From Gracilibacillus lacisalsi DSM 19029 (GTDB lineage: Bacteria > Bacillota > Bacilli > Bacillales > Amphibacillaceae): 64,000 nucleotides of DNA. The notes beneath the pieces were generated by a model. That model was not told where the DNA came from. It saw only the letters and a list, made by a program, of their open reading frames with translations, and made no database searches. The DNA lies in contig NZ_KB898662.1 in NCBI RefSeq assembly GCF_000377765.1, forward strand, positions 310,001-374,000. Direction: 5' to 3'. Both the position numbers and the translations under genes were made by a program. The number at the start of each line of letters is the position of its first letter. Within the stretch, counting starts at the first letter, position 1. Below, one piece after another: positions 63,083-64,000 of the stretch.

Positions 63083-63627
63083 TTGGTGAACTCCTACATG
63101 ACAAGCACTTGCCTCACGTATTCCGCGGTAAAGTGATCATATAAAAGTTCCTCGTCTATGTCATATGGTGATATTTGTATGGCTTCCTTTGAAAATAGCT
63201 CCAATTACCATTATTTTTGGGATTTTCATCTGAGAAAATGGGATTATTGCATAAATCTATCATAGTTCATCGCTATTTATAGATTTTCTTTTACAGCACC
63301 ATAAATAATAACCAAAATGTGACTTACCCAAGAATACCTTTGAGTTATCAAAAGCTCTCTTTGATAATATCTAATCGTTTTTCTTTTTTTTGGTGACGGT
63401 TTGATGAGACTCCAGTATAAAAGATTGATAAACAGAATAGGTTGTAAAATCTGAATGTTCATTTCCCCATACTTGAACACAAGTAATCGCAATCTAATTA
63501 ACTTTTGTCTATCTTTTATTCACTAGATGATGCTGTTTATTGTTTTCCATATTTTGCTTAAAAGCGAATTATATTTCGTTCCAACCCCTTACTTATTTTA
63601 AGAGAATGGCTAAGAGGTTGGATTTTT
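63083..63627. promoter_or_regulatory. Divergent promoter region with shared sigma-gene element
   Basis: 545 bases without a supported gene. At 63100-63132, GACAAGCACTTGCCTCACGT then ATTCCGCGGTAAA matches the element at 4855-4884 before the paralogous sigma gene. The rest, AT-rich, must hold the promoter for the HTH gene at 63628. A minus-strand frame at 63277-63492 has no ribosome site and is not counted as a gene. Confidence 0.45.
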
Positions 63628-63927
63628 ATGAATGATTTCGAAAAAGATAATTTTCTATACGTATTAGGAGAATATTATAAGAAACAGCGTATTGCCAAAG
63701 GCTGGACCCAAAGTGAAGTGGCCGAAGCTTTAAATATGAGTGTTCGTTCCATTCAACAATTTGAAAAGGGGGAGCTTAATCTAGCCATATCCCGCTTTGT
63801 AGAATTAACAGAGTTATTAAATGTACCTTATTCGATTGTAGAAGAACAATTCAAAGCATATAGCTACCATTCCTTTCAAGAACAAGTAAGAGAAGTAACG
63901 AATCGAAAGGAAAAGAAAAAGAGATGA
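63628..63927 (+). CDS. XRE family HTH regulator
   Basis: 99-residue cytoplasmic DNA-binding protein. Cro/CI HTH at about residues 12-65 (GEYYKKQRIAKGWTQSEVAE, LNMSVRSIQQFEKGELN, ELTELLNVPYSIVEEQF), then a charged tail ending KEKKKR. Ribosome site AGAGG. Its TGA overlaps the next ATG by one frame (ATGA), so it is translationally coupled to the comK-like gene, an unusual partner. It may control competence-type expression, but this is inferred from position only. Confidence 0.88.
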   Translation: MNDFEKDNFLYVLGEYYKKQRIAKGWTQSEVAEALNMSVRSIQQFEKGELNLAISRFVELTELLNVPYSIVEEQFKAYSYHSFQEQVREVTNRKEKKKR

Positions 63928-64000
63928 TAAAAGATTATAGGATAACTAGAAAAACGTTAGCCATTGTACCAAACAAAGATATATTCAATCAGTCCAAAAT
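63924..64000 (+). CDS. Start of a ComK-like protein (cut by window edge)
   Basis: Only 25 codons are inside the window: MIKDYRITRKTLAIVPNKDI and FNQSK. The pattern Y-x-I-x-x-x-T-x-A-(I/L)-x-P is like the N-terminus of ComK, the competence transcription factor of Bacillaceae, but so short a piece cannot prove it. It overlaps the HTH gene in an ATGA arrangement, and a SigH/ComX-like sigma gene is nearby, which fits a competence theme. Confidence 0.45.
   Translation, partial: MIKDYRITRKTLAIVPNKDIFNQSK

Noticed and set aside
63277-63492. 71-aa minus-strand frame in the region before the HTH gene
   Set aside because: No ribosome site, no domain-like pattern, and it lies across the expected divergent promoter region.

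Overview
The window is low-GC DNA with strong Shine-Dalgarno sites, rho-independent hairpin terminators, LXG-type toxin, LicT/RAT antitermination, a purine riboswitch and Glc-family PTS genes. This points to a Firmicute of the Bacillaceae, most like the halophilic/halotolerant Oceanobacillus-Gracilibacillus-Virgibacillus group. The genus is inferred from gene style, not from a marker gene. I see no rRNA, tRNA, CRISPR array, intact insertion sequence or replication origin.

Layout. 0-7 kb: single housekeeping or stress genes (cytidine deaminase, GrpB and SET proteins, a frameshifted acetyltransferase next to a DUF4256 gene, a sigma factor divergent from the UV endonuclease gene uvsE, a GAF-GGDEF cyclase). 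7.6-11.2 kb: an LXG polymorphic toxin with its probable immunity gene, then an HTH/DUF3169 pair. 11.5-19.3 kb: a LacI-controlled sugar ABC importer with a YesL-like protein and a GH2 glycosidase. 19.7-23.9 kb: a two-component system followed by a polysaccharide deacetylase and an N-acetylmuramoyl-alanine amidase. 24.4-25.6 kb: an EamA exporter and a broken small gene carrying a copied piece of the EAL gene found 9 kb away. 25.7-31.9 kb: a DeoR-controlled ABC importer with a PHP hydrolase and a HAD phosphatase. 32.3-34.2 kb: a purine riboswitch, purine permease and phosphoribosyltransferase. 34.3-37.9 kb: an MHYT-GGDEF-EAL protein and small membrane genes, one with a nonsense codon.

38.2-51.9 kb is the most distinctive part. 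Two Glc-family PTS permeases, each beside a cytoplasmic cysteine-type sulfatase, surround a formylglycine-generating enzyme, a TauE/SafE anion exporter, and LicT, LysR and RpiR regulators. The genes read as a complete route: a sulfated sugar is imported and phosphorylated by the PTS, desulfated inside the cell by an FGE-matured sulfatase, and the sulfur anion is expelled. The leaders of licT and of the first permease both carry RAT-like antiterminator sites overlapping terminators.

52-64 kb: an LCP cell-wall ligase, a luciferase-like monooxygenase, an orphan operon of small membrane proteins, a uronic-acid nucleotide-sugar cluster (UDP-glucuronate 4-epimerase, galacturonokinase-like GHMP kinase, nucleotidyltransferase, UDP-glucose dehydrogenase), a SEC-C protein, a second copy of the sigma factor from 4.3 kb with a related upstream element, and an HTH gene overlapping what looks like the start of comK at the window edge. 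Gene remnants (GNAT, SDR, XRE, EAL tail) and dispersed repeats show ongoing decay and recombination.
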